From Candidatus Gastranaerophilales bacterium (lineage in GTDB: Bacteria > Cyanobacteriota > Vampirovibrionia > Gastranaerophilales > Gastranaerophilaceae): a DNA stretch of 64,000 nt. The notes under the pieces are model-generated. The model saw only the letters and a list, made by a program, of their open reading frames with translations. It made no database searches and was not told the DNA's origin. Within the stretch, counting starts at the first letter, position 1; each line of letters begins with the position of its first letter. The stretch is taken from assembly GCA_944323925.1 (NCBI GenBank), contig CALUUI010000004.1, positions 1 to 64,000 on the forward strand, written 5' to 3'. The position numbers and the translations under genes are program-made. This document shows positions 54,181-61,579 of the stretch, one piece after another.

Positions 54181-55119
54181 TTAGTTAGTTTTGATTAGTT
54201 GTTTGCAGTTTAGTCCGTTGTACCAATCTCTTGCAAACATTTCACCTTTGCTTTCGGGTTTTACCTTTATTAATCTTATAACTCCGTTACCTGTTGAAAA
54301 ATCTACTCCGGTTTTACCTGCTCGTATAATCTCTCCGACAGGTGCATTTGTAGTTTCACTTAGTACTTCTGTTTCTAAGACTTTTATAGTTTTATTGTTG
54401 TAGCAAAAGTACGCCCCCGGGGATTTGTAAATCCCTCTTACAAGGTTGTGAATATCTTTTGCTGATTTACTCCAGTCAATTTTAAATTCATCAGGTGTTA
54501 ATTTATTTGCAAAACAAACACCTTCTTCGCATTGTTTGACAGGAGTAAGTGTACCTTCTTTTATTCCGATTAGGGTTTTGGCAATTAATTCGGGTGATTC
54601 GTTTGAAATTCTGTTGTATAAATCTTCACACGTCATATTATCGGGAATCTCAATAGGCAGTTTTATACAAATATCTCCGCAATCAAGCCCAAGCTCTGTA
54701 ATCATAGTACAAATTCCTGTTTCTTTATCTCCGTTAATGATACATCTTTGAATAGGGTTTGCGCCTCTGTATTTAGGGAGCAAAGATGCGTGTAGGTTTA
54801 TTGTTTCATACTTAGGCATATCCAAGATTTCTTGCGGCAGAATTTGACCAAAAGCAAATGTGACAAAAAAATCTGCGTTCAATTCTTTTATTTTAGCTTG
54901 AATTTCAGGCTCTTTTCTTATTGATTTTGGCTGAAAAATTGGAATATTCATACTAAGAGCTGCTTTTTTAATAGGTGAAGGTGTTATTTTATTACCTCTG
55001 CCTGCGGGTCTGTCAGGTTGGGTCACAACACCTACCAGCTCAAAATCTCTAGAATTATACAAATATTCAAGTGATTTAACTCCGATATCAGGAGTTCCCC
55101 AGAATACTACTTTAATCAT
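54181..55119 (-). CDS. fmt: methionyl-tRNA formyltransferase
   Basis: 312 residues. Formylates initiator Met-tRNA using 10-formyl-THF. The N-terminal formyltransferase domain has VFWGTPDIGVKSLEYL, TQPDRPAGRG, NLHASLLPKYRGANPIQ and TELGLDCGDI (the Asn-His-Asp catalytic set). The C-terminal domain covers about 205-310 (LVRGIYKSPGAYF). It overlaps the end of def by eight bases, the usual def-fmt pair. Confidence 0.97.
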   Translation of the reverse strand: MIKVVFWGTPDIGVKSLEYLYNSRDFELVGVVTQPDRPAGRGNKITPSPIKKAALSMNIPIFQPKSIRKEPEIQAKIKELNADFFVTFAFGQILPQEILDMPKYETINLHASLLPKYRGANPIQRCIINGDKETGICTMITELGLDCGDICIKLPIEIPDNMTCEDLYNRISNESPELIAKTLIGIKEGTLTPVKQCEEGVCFANKLTPDEFKIDWSKSAKDIHNLVRGIYKSPGAYFCYNNKTIKVLETEVLSETTNAPVGEIIRAGKTGVDFSTGNGVIRLIKVKPESKGEMFARDWYNGLNCKQLIKTN

Positions 55120-55684
55120 CTTTACTATCCTTTAACATTTCATCAAGTTCCGGTTCGGAAAGCAGCTTATCAACTTCAACAGGTGGCAAATTATATTTGG
55201 TTAAAACTTCGTCTGCTTCAAATCTGTTTATTGAATGGTCGATAAATAATATTCCGTCAAGGTGATCAAATTCGTGTTGAATTGCTCTTGCAAGTAGCGA
55301 GCCGTCCTTTGCTTCAATTACAAAACTTCTTCCGTTAATATCAGTTGCTTTTACAAGAATATTTGCATATCTTCTGACATCTGTATATGCTTCCGGAAAA
55401 CTCAAACATCCTTCGTGACTTTTGCAAGCTCCAGATTTCTTTATTATTTTAGGGTTTATAAATGTTATTGGATTTAACGGCTCGTTTTCAGTTGAGCAGT
55501 CTACTACAAATACTCTTAAATTTTCTCCTATTTGCGGGGCTGCCAGTCCTACACCGTTATTTTTATACATTGTGTCATACAAATCTGCTACTAAGGCTTT
55601 GATTTTTGCAGAAACTTTGTGAACTTCTTTTGATGGTTCTCTTAAGCTTTTTTCTCCGTATTTTAAAATCTTTCTTATTGACAT
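55112..55684 (-). CDS. def: peptide deformylase
   Basis: 190 residues. A metal-dependent enzyme removing the formyl group from nascent proteins. All three motifs are intact: GVGLAAPQIG, EGCLSFPE (metal cysteine) and QHEFDHLDGILFID (two metal histidines and the catalytic glutamate). First gene of def-fmt-aroH-receiver. SD AGAGGTG precedes the ATG. Confidence 0.97.
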   Translation of the reverse strand: MSIRKILKYGEKSLREPSKEVHKVSAKIKALVADLYDTMYKNNGVGLAAPQIGENLRVFVVDCSTENEPLNPITFINPKIIKKSGACKSHEGCLSFPEAYTDVRRYANILVKATDINGRSFVIEAKDGSLLARAIQHEFDHLDGILFIDHSINRFEADEVLTKYNLPPVEVDKLLSEPELDEMLKDSKDD

Positions 55685-55704
55685 AGTTTCACCTCTTTAA
55701 GTTT

Positions 55705-55733
55705 ATTATATCATAAAGATTTCTCTACTTGAA
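55705..55733 (-). promoter_or_regulatory. promoter of the def operon
   Basis: Minus strand: TTCAAG (55728-55733), 17-base spacer, TATAAT (55705-55710), with TGA before it as an extended -10. Its -35 overlaps the -35 of the divergent gene at 55763. Confidence 0.7.
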
Positions 55734-55756
55734 ATCGGATTTTTTTGAGTTATCAT
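55729..55756 (+). promoter_or_regulatory. divergent promoter placed for a leaderless mRNA
   Basis: TTGAAA (55729-55734), 16-base spacer, TATCAT (55751-55756), then TGAGTT and the ATG at 55763. No SD is present. The two divergent -35 boxes share five bases. Confidence 0.65.
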
Positions 55757-55762
55757 TGAGTT

Positions 55763-56152
55763 ATGAAAGTACATAATATCCAACAGCAAAACAATTTTAA
55801 TTTTAAATCAACAACTCAAGGTAAGGAAAAATTTACAGATAAGTTCTCGTCAAGAATAAAGAACTCTGCTGATTTGAATGATTGTGTATCCGTTCCAAGA
55901 AGCGTATTTAAAGGGTATTTAGCATTTATGCTTGGAACCGCAGCGCTTACTATGGGTACGTTTATCCCTCAATCAGCGAAAAAACTCAAAACAGGTGTTA
56001 TGGTTGGAGGCAATCTTATTAACCTGTATGGTATTTGGAGTTTTGTAAGACCTTATTTAGTAAAAGATGCAGCCCCTACTGTTAAAGGTAGTGCTGTTTT
56101 AAATCCGACAGACGGAAATATTAAAACAGAAGAAAATAAAAATAACGCATAG
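55763..56152 (+). CDS. small membrane protein of unknown function with NFNF-type N-terminus
   Basis: 129 residues. The N-terminal 45 residues are polar and begin MKVHNIQQQNNFNFKSTTQG, with the Asn/Phe/Ser motif seen in other unknowns here. Two hydrophobic helices follow: FKGYLAFMLGTAALTMGTF (about 49-67) and TGVMVGGNLINLYGIWSFV (about 77-95). The C-terminal 30 residues are disordered and charged. There is no SD, and the promoter position implies a leaderless message. The stop codon lies inside a hairpin. Confidence 0.75.
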   Translation: MKVHNIQQQNNFNFKSTTQGKEKFTDKFSSRIKNSADLNDCVSVPRSVFKGYLAFMLGTAALTMGTFIPQSAKKLKTGVMVGGNLINLYGIWSFVRPYLVKDAAPTVKGSAVLNPTDGNIKTEENKNNA

Positions 56153-56167
56153 GATTTATGCGTTATT
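56141..56167 (-). terminator. terminator shared by convergent genes
   Basis: AATAACGCATA / TATGCGTTATT hairpin with a five-base loop. On the minus strand it is followed by TTTATTTTC and lies about 30 bases past the transglycosylase stop. On the plus strand it includes the stop codon of the gene at 55763 and has only a short T run, so it mainly serves the minus strand. Confidence 0.7.
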
Positions 56168-56198
56168 TGGGTATGTCGTCATTATCATTGTTGTCTTT

Positions 56199-56903
56199 TT
56201 ATAGATAATCAGAAAGAATATTTCTGACATAGTTTTGTGTTTCTTTGTATGGCGGAACTCCGGAATACTTATCTACGGCACCTGGACCTGCATTATATGC
56301 TGCAAGTGCTAGAATTACATTCCCGTTATATCTGTCAAGCATTGATTTTAAATACTTAACTCCACCTTCTACGTTTTGTACAGGATTCATCGGGTCTGTT
56401 ACACCTAAGCCTTTTGCTGTTGACGGCATTAATTGCATTAAGCCCATTGCGCCGGCATGTGATTTTGCTTTTGGATTAAAGCCCGATTCTTGTTTTATTA
56501 GTGCTTTTACCAATTTATCGTCCACCCCGTGTTTTTTTGCAACACTTGTTACAAGGTTTAATATCTGATTTTTGCTTGGTGCATCAAGATTTATTCCTGT
56601 AGGATTTGCGCTGTTTATGCTATCGGCATTTTCAACCTTTTGTGCGTTAACGTTTAGTGCTTTGCCTGTCAAAAGTGAACCAAAAGGAGTTTTAGCGCTT
56701 GACTTTAGTACATTATCAAAACTTGGACCTTTATATTCTTGTACGCCTTCAGGTAGGTTTGGTGCAAGCGGATTATTTACGTTGTTATCTGCTTTTATTT
56801 GTCTGTTAAAATTATCAACATAACGGTTAAGCTCTACATATCTTTGTACCGCTTGGTTTTGTCCGCCTGATGATAATAAATTTTGTATCATTGATGAAAA
56901 CAT
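56199..56903 (-). CDS. lytic transglycosylase (SLT domain)
   Basis: 234 residues. Cleaves peptidoglycan glycan strands. The C-terminal SLT domain covers about 120-232, with the catalytic glutamate in [20 protein letters not shown], then [27 protein letters not shown] and [16 protein letters not shown]. There is no signal peptide. The N-terminal 110 residues are polar with a [10 protein letters not shown] segment, like the F..vL export-type motif in flagellar FliE/FliK-region and YjbJ-like proteins. It might leave the cell through a flagellar-type exporter. The gene stands alone. Confidence 0.88.
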   Translation of the reverse strand: MFSSMIQNLLSSGGQNQAVQRYVELNRYVDNFNRQIKADNNVNNPLAPNLPEGVQEYKGPSFDNVLKSSAKTPFGSLLTGKALNVNAQKVENADSINSANPTGINLDAPSKNQILNLVTSVAKKHGVDDKLVKALIKQESGFNPKAKSHAGAMGLMQLMPSTAKGLGVTDPMNPVQNVEGGVKYLKSMLDRYNGNVILALAAYNAGPGAVDKYSGVPPYKETQNYVRNILSDYL

Positions 56904-57047
56904 AATTTTGTCCTTCCCGTTTTGTCTACGGAAAAATTTTTTTTTGCTTTAATTTGTTTTAAATATATCCACTATATGTACTATTTAATTTGAAATTTAT
57001 AAAAGTCAAAATTGACCTGTCTGGTTTATTTTTCTAATTAGGGTTTA

Positions 57048-57056
57048 TGATATGAT
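57048..57056 (+). promoter_or_regulatory. extended -10 promoter placed for a leaderless mRNA
   Basis: TGA-TATGAT (57048-57056), then six bases and the ATG at 57063. No clear -35 and no SD are visible. Confidence 0.45.
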
Positions 57057-57062
57057 TATTAT

Positions 57063-57896
57063 ATGGATGAGTTTTTGAAGAAAATTGAGAGTCAACTTGT
57101 TGAGTATTCTGTTTTGCCTGTGGAATATAAAAAACTTCTTGATGATATGATTTTGTCTAATGCCAAGCGTATTCGTCCAAGGCTTGCGTATTTGGTTGTA
57201 AGAGCTTGCGGAGAAAATGTTTCTAATGAGCAAATTAAACTTATTTCAGCAGGTGAAATTTTGCATACAGCGTCTCTTATACATGACGATATCATTGATA
57301 ATTCTGATATAAGGCGAGGCATTGAAACAATAAATAAAAAATTTGACTCGAAATTGGCGGTAGTGACGGGTGATTTGTTGGCGGCAGAGGGGTTAAAAAA
57401 AATTCTTGCTTTGAAAAATATTGAAATTTTAAATTTGTTTCAAAATACGTTTAAGGATATGTGTGAATCTGAGATTTATCAATATTTTACAAGGGGTGAA
57501 ATTCCTAACTTTGAGAATTATCTTGACAAAACCTCAAAAAAGACAGGTGCTTTATTTGCTGCAATTCTAGAAGGTACAGCTATTTTGTCGCAGAGGCTTA
57601 ATCGAAAATTATTAAGAGATATTGGGCTTGCTTTTGGAATTGCGTTTCAAATCAGAAATGATTTGAACGCATACGAAGATAATAATAATCAGGATAGGTT
57701 AAATAAGATATATACAGCTCCGGATATTTTTTATAGTGAGTATAAAGATTTTCAAATTTCGATTGAAAAAACAAATGATTTAATAGATAATGAAGTCAGA
57801 AAAGTTCTTGATATAATAAAGGACTTCCCTAGTAATGAGTATAAAGAAGAATTAATCCGTATGGTTAAGGAGAGTTTATGCAAGAGGACAAAGTAA
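57063..57896 (+). CDS. polyprenyl diphosphate synthase family protein
   Basis: 277 residues. Chain-elongating prenyltransferase fold. The first aspartate motif is intact (HDDIIDN, D75-D76-D79), with the FRPRL-type region as KRIRPRLAYL and KTSKKTGALFA for the diphosphate site. The second aspartate-rich motif, normally DDxxD, reads NDLNA (199-203) in FQIRNDLNAYED. The protein is also short (most are 290-330). It may be a regulatory or non-catalytic subunit, or an enzyme that tolerates the change. It overlaps lepB by 19 bases. Confidence 0.85.
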   Translation: MDEFLKKIESQLVEYSVLPVEYKKLLDDMILSNAKRIRPRLAYLVVRACGENVSNEQIKLISAGEILHTASLIHDDIIDNSDIRRGIETINKKFDSKLAVVTGDLLAAEGLKKILALKNIEILNLFQNTFKDMCESEIYQYFTRGEIPNFENYLDKTSKKTGALFAAILEGTAILSQRLNRKLLRDIGLAFGIAFQIRNDLNAYEDNNNQDRLNKIYTAPDIFYSEYKDFQISIEKTNDLIDNEVRKVLDIIKDFPSNEYKEELIRMVKESLCKRTK

Positions 57897-58486
57897 AAAG
57901 TTTTATTCTGGAGACAATAGAAACAATTGCTTTTGTTATTGTTGCAGTTGTATTAATAAGATTTTTTATAGGTGAAATCCGTTGGATTCCGTCCGGCTCA
58001 ATGCATCCAACCTTGATGGAAGGTGATAGAATTTTTGTAGAAAGGGTATCAAGATTTTACAAAACACCGGAGAGAGGAGATATAATGATTTTTTATCCGC
58101 CTTTTGTTGAGTTAGATAATTCCTTTGGCGGTGTATTTAGAAGACTTACAGGTTTTTTCTGCAAGGATATTGCCTATATAAAGAGGGTAGTAGGAATGCC
58201 CGGTGATAAACTAGAAGTGAAAAGTAATAGTGATGGTTCGCATACCGTGTATATTAATGATAAGCCGTTAGATGAACCTTATATACAAAGTCCTTATGAT
58301 TACATAAAGTGTAGTGAAAAGATGTATTGCGGTCCTTTTGTTATACCGGAAGGTCACTATTTCATGATGGGTGATAACAGAGGAAATTCTCAAGACAGTC
58401 GTTTTTGGGGATTTTTACCAGAGGACAGATTTATTGGCAAGGCTGTATTTTTGTTTTGGCCTCCGCTTAGAATGAAAAATCTTTAG
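57878..58486 (+). CDS. lepB: signal peptidase I
   Basis: 202 residues. Removes signal peptides from exported proteins at the outer face of the inner membrane. One N-terminal span (about 10-31). Catalytic S41 in PSGSMHPTLMEGD, general-base K102 in AYIKRVVGMPGDKLE, and box E MGDNRGNSQDSRFWGFLPED. The start has AAGGAG upstream inside the preceding gene, so translation is coupled. Complete. Confidence 0.96.
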   Translation: MQEDKVKSFILETIETIAFVIVAVVLIRFFIGEIRWIPSGSMHPTLMEGDRIFVERVSRFYKTPERGDIMIFYPPFVELDNSFGGVFRRLTGFFCKDIAYIKRVVGMPGDKLEVKSNSDGSHTVYINDKPLDEPYIQSPYDYIKCSEKMYCGPFVIPEGHYFMMGDNRGNSQDSRFWGFLPEDRFIGKAVFLFWPPLRMKNL

Positions 58487-58508
58487 TTTATAGAAAGGAG
58501 AGTTTACT

Positions 58509-59708
58509 ATGTGGGAAAAAGATTTCGATGTTAATCAGATTTCAGAAATCAGAACTCGTACGTCTGTATTTTTCGGTGCAGGAGCGATAAATCGTATAGA
58601 TTTTATCGCCGAAGATTTAAAAGCAAAAGGCTATGACAAGGTAATAGTTATGAGCGGACGCAACGCTTATAAATCAACCGGAGCTTGGGATGTTGTAGAA
58701 AAAGCATTTATCAAACACGGTATTGGATATATTAATTATGATAAAGTTACGCCAAATCCAACAACTATAGCTGTTAATGAAGCGGTAAAAATGGCAAAAG
58801 ATTTTGGTGCCAAGGCTGTTGTATCAATTGGTGGCGGTTCTCCAACTGACGCAGGTAAGTCAGTTGCTATTCTTCTTGAATATCCTGACAAAACCTGTGA
58901 AGAACTTTACGAATTTAAGTTTGTGCCAACAAAGGCTGCACCAATTATTGCAATTAATCTTACTCACGGAACAGGGTCTGAAACAAATAGATTTGCAGTT
59001 GTAACTATTCCTGAAAAGAATTACAAACCTGCAATTGCTTATGATTGTATTTATCCTATGTATGCAATTGATGACCCTGCATTGATGACAAAGCTGTCAC
59101 CAAAGCAAACAAGATACGTTTCTATTGATGCTGTTAACCACGTTGTAGAAGCATGTACATCAAAGGTTGCTTCACCATATACTGTTACTCTTGCAAGAGA
59201 AGTTATCGAGCTGGTAGCAAAATATTTGCCGATAGCAAATGAATCACCTGAAAATATTGAAGCAAGATATTTCTTAACTTATGCAGCTATGATAGCAGGT
59301 GTTTGTTTTGATAACGGAATGTTACATTATACACATGCTCTTGAGCACCCGCTAAGTGCTGTTAAACCGGAATTATCACACGGGTTGGGACTGGCTATGT
59401 TACTTCCTGCTGTTGTAAAAAATATTTATTCGGTAAAAAGCCAAACTTTAGCATACATTTTAGAGCCAATAGTTCCTGGACTTAAGGCAGATGCTTCGGA
59501 TGCACAAAAAGCTGCCGATGGCGTTTATAACTGGTTAGCATCTGTTGGTGTTTCTGAAAAACTTTCTGCTGAAGGTTTCTCCGAAAATGATGTAGATAAT
59601 CTGGTAAATCTTGCATTTACTACTCCTTCTTTAGATGGTCTGCTTGGTATTGCTCCAACTGCGGCTACAAAAGAAGTTGTTGCTGAAATTTATAGAAGTT
59701 CTTTATAA
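58509..59708 (+). CDS. iron-containing (type III) alcohol dehydrogenase
   Basis: 399 residues. NAD(P)-dependent, reducing aldehydes to alcohols in fermentation. The nucleotide-binding half has FFGAGAINRI and GGGSPTDAGKSVA, then LTHGTGSETNRFAVVTIPE. The iron-binding residues lie in AVNHVVEA, LHYTHALEHPLSA and LSHGLGLAMLLPAV. The exact aldehyde (acetaldehyde, butyraldehyde, methylglyoxal type) cannot be read from sequence. SD AAAGGAG; 22 bases after lepB, and followed by a terminator. Confidence 0.94.
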   Translation: MWEKDFDVNQISEIRTRTSVFFGAGAINRIDFIAEDLKAKGYDKVIVMSGRNAYKSTGAWDVVEKAFIKHGIGYINYDKVTPNPTTIAVNEAVKMAKDFGAKAVVSIGGGSPTDAGKSVAILLEYPDKTCEELYEFKFVPTKAAPIIAINLTHGTGSETNRFAVVTIPEKNYKPAIAYDCIYPMYAIDDPALMTKLSPKQTRYVSIDAVNHVVEACTSKVASPYTVTLAREVIELVAKYLPIANESPENIEARYFLTYAAMIAGVCFDNGMLHYTHALEHPLSAVKPELSHGLGLAMLLPAVVKNIYSVKSQTLAYILEPIVPGLKADASDAQKAADGVYNWLASVGVSEKLSAEGFSENDVDNLVNLAFTTPSLDGLLGIAPTAATKEVVAEIYRSSL

Positions 59709-59726
59709 CTTTTATATCCGCAATTT

Positions 59727-59760
59727 TAAAAAGTGGCAGATTAATTCTGTCACTTTTTTT
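59727..59760 (+). terminator. rho-independent terminator of the alcohol dehydrogenase gene
   Basis: AAAAAGTGGCAGA / TTCTGTCACTTTTT hairpin with one G-T pair, followed by a T run, 18 bases after the stop. Its right arm overlaps the likely -35 of the next gene. Confidence 0.88.
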
Positions 59761-59776
59761 ATTTTTGGTGTATCAT
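59747..59776 (+). promoter_or_regulatory. promoter overlapping the terminator, placed for a leaderless mRNA
   Basis: CTGTCA (59747-59752), 18-base spacer, TATCAT (59771-59776), then ATCTGT and the ATG at 59783. No SD is visible. Confidence 0.45.
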
Positions 59777-59782
59777 ATCTGT

Positions 59783-61096
59783 ATGATGAAGAGATTTTTA
59801 TTTTTACTATCACTAATATTATTAGTTTCAAACACAAATTTAGCTTATGCTGTTACTTCTGATAAAGCAGAAATCAAAGCTATTAAAAATGTTTTAAAAC
59901 AACAAGTTCAATCAGCTAACAAATATAGTTATCCTGATTTTATTAAATTCTTTGATTGTAGTTATATTAATTCAGATGGATTTAATCTGGATATTTATTC
60001 AAAACTTGTTGAAGATACATGGACTTCTTATAGTAATATTCAGTATGCACAAAAGGTTAAGAATGTTTCTGTTTATGGAAATGATGCTATAGCGGAAGTA
60101 TTGGAAACTGCTAATGCTCAGATAAAATCTGAATACGATCTTTCAGGACATTTGAAAAGTATAGCTAATAATGTTTATTATTTAAAGAAAACTGATGATG
60201 GTTGGAAAATTGTTTCTGATTTGGTATTAACGGAAGATACATATTTATCTTTTGGAGAATTGATTGGTAAAACACCTGTTTTATCTGTTCCGTACCAAGT
60301 ATTAGCTAATCAAAATTTTACAGCATCGTTGTCTTTTGAAACACCTAAAAATACAATAGCAATTGCTTCTATTAATCAGGAAAAAGTTACTTTCCCTCAA
60401 CAGTCATCTAAAGAAAACTATAGGAAACTTCCAGATGACGGTATATTGGAAAGATTCTTTACTTCTAACGGTGATGGGGTAAATGAGTATATAGTTGCAT
60501 CAATCGGGCTTACAAGACCTGAGTTTGAAAACAAAGATTTACAAATTAGTGTTACAGGGATTGCCTATATTATAAAGAGGATTAATGTTATTCCGGAAAA
60601 CAAATATATTGAAAAAGATGGGCTTATAACTGTAAGTGAAAGATTATTAAGATTGAAAAAAGATGAAGCAGATGTCGAATTAAAAGATGTACAAACATCT
60701 TCTGAAGAAGTAAAAAAAGAAATAAAAAAGAAAAATAATAATAAAGAAGAAGTAAAAAATAGTTCAACTTCAGATAAGGAAGTTAAAATAAATAATACAA
60801 AAGATGAAAGCAATACAGAAGTAAAAAAAACAGAAGAAAAAGCTACCAAAGTTAAGACAAAAGAAGAAAATAAAGATAAGAAAATGGCACCTGAAAAAAT
60901 GAAAAAAGAAGAGAAAACCATTTCAGAGCCCGGGCAAAAAGCAAAAAATAGTCAAAAAAACATAAAAAAAGATAAAACAAAAAAATCTGATAAGAAATTA
61001 AAAGGAACTTATTCTCCGGAACCGGTTGGAATAGACACTACAATGACGGTTTCTCCTATAGAGGATAAGCCAGCAGATAGTGTTGATATTAAATAA
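59783..61096 (+). CDS. exported protein: NTF2-like domain plus long Lys/Glu tail
   Basis: 438 residues from ATG 59783; the ATG at 59786 is equally possible. Signal peptide about 1-23 (LAYA/VT). Residues about 25-150 have the SnoaL/NTF2-like pattern: KNVLKQQVQSANKYSYPDFI, VYGNDAIAEVLETANAQIKS and YYLKKTDDGWKIVSD. A second beta-rich part covers about 160-285. The last 130 residues are low-complexity Lys/Glu/Thr (VKKTEEKATKVKTKEENK), ending in a Pro/Asp stretch. First gene of an operon with lspA, rluD and a membrane protein. Function unknown. Confidence 0.78.
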   Translation: MMKRFLFLLSLILLVSNTNLAYAVTSDKAEIKAIKNVLKQQVQSANKYSYPDFIKFFDCSYINSDGFNLDIYSKLVEDTWTSYSNIQYAQKVKNVSVYGNDAIAEVLETANAQIKSEYDLSGHLKSIANNVYYLKKTDDGWKIVSDLVLTEDTYLSFGELIGKTPVLSVPYQVLANQNFTASLSFETPKNTIAIASINQEKVTFPQQSSKENYRKLPDDGILERFFTSNGDGVNEYIVASIGLTRPEFENKDLQISVTGIAYIIKRINVIPENKYIEKDGLITVSERLLRLKKDEADVELKDVQTSSEEVKKEIKKKNNNKEEVKNSSTSDKEVKINNTKDESNTEVKKTEEKATKVKTKEENKDKKMAPEKMKKEEKTISEPGQKAKNSQKNIKKDKTKKSDKKLKGTYSPEPVGIDTTMTVSPIEDKPADSVDIK

Positions 61097-61111
61097 TTAG
61101 TAGAGGGTTAG

Positions 61112-61579
61112 ATGTCAAAAAATAGTAAAATGTTTTATATGTGGTTAACGTTAGCATTTTTTATATGGCTTGATACCTACTGTTCATCTGCTATTGCGTC
61201 ATACATTTATAAAAATGGTGCTGTAGAAAATCCAATTTTAAGTTTGATTTATGTTAAAAACACAGGTGCTGCGTTTAGTATTTTAGAACATTCTACAACT
61301 CTATTGATTATTATTTCCATTGTAGCATTGTTTTGGATTTTACATTGGATGATAAATAATATCTTTAGATTAAGTCCTGTTTTTATATTTTGGTCAAGTT
61401 TATTGTGTTCTGGTATAGCTTGTAATCTATATGAACGTATTCATTACGGATTTGTAAGAGATTTCTTTAAATTAAATTTTATAAATTTCCCAGTGTTTAA
61501 TATCTCGGATGTATTTATAAATTTAGGCGTTTTTGCTATTATCATTCTTGTTATTACAAAGAAATGTTATAAAAGATGA
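61112..61579 (+). CDS. lspA: lipoprotein signal peptidase (LspA)
   Basis: 155 residues, four spans. Cleaves the signal peptide of prolipoproteins in the inner membrane. Family features: D21 in FIWLDTYCSS (usual form DQ.sK, so the Lys is lost), VKNTGAAFSILEH, then GIACNLYERIHYG, VRDFF (D117) and FPVFNISDVFI (D133). The aspartates in V.D and FN.(A/S)D, thought to be the catalytic pair, are kept. The aspartate of the highly conserved N..DR is glutamate (E108). It overlaps rluD by four bases (ATGA). Confidence 0.88.
   Translation: MSKNSKMFYMWLTLAFFIWLDTYCSSAIASYIYKNGAVENPILSLIYVKNTGAAFSILEHSTTLLIIISIVALFWILHWMINNIFRLSPVFIFWSSLLCSGIACNLYERIHYGFVRDFFKLNFINFPVFNISDVFINLGVFAIIILVITKKCYKR

Noticed and set aside
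60565-60921. 118-codon minus-strand frame inside the NTF2-like gene
   Set aside because: It is the mirror of the Lys/Glu-rich tail (AAA/GAA read as TTT/TTC), giving a Phe/Ser/Leu-rich shadow.
61112-61579. LspA as a dead enzyme because of the Asp-to-Glu change
   Set aside because: The aspartates in the V.D and FN.(A/S)D motifs, the likely catalytic pair, are both present, so loss of activity cannot be claimed.
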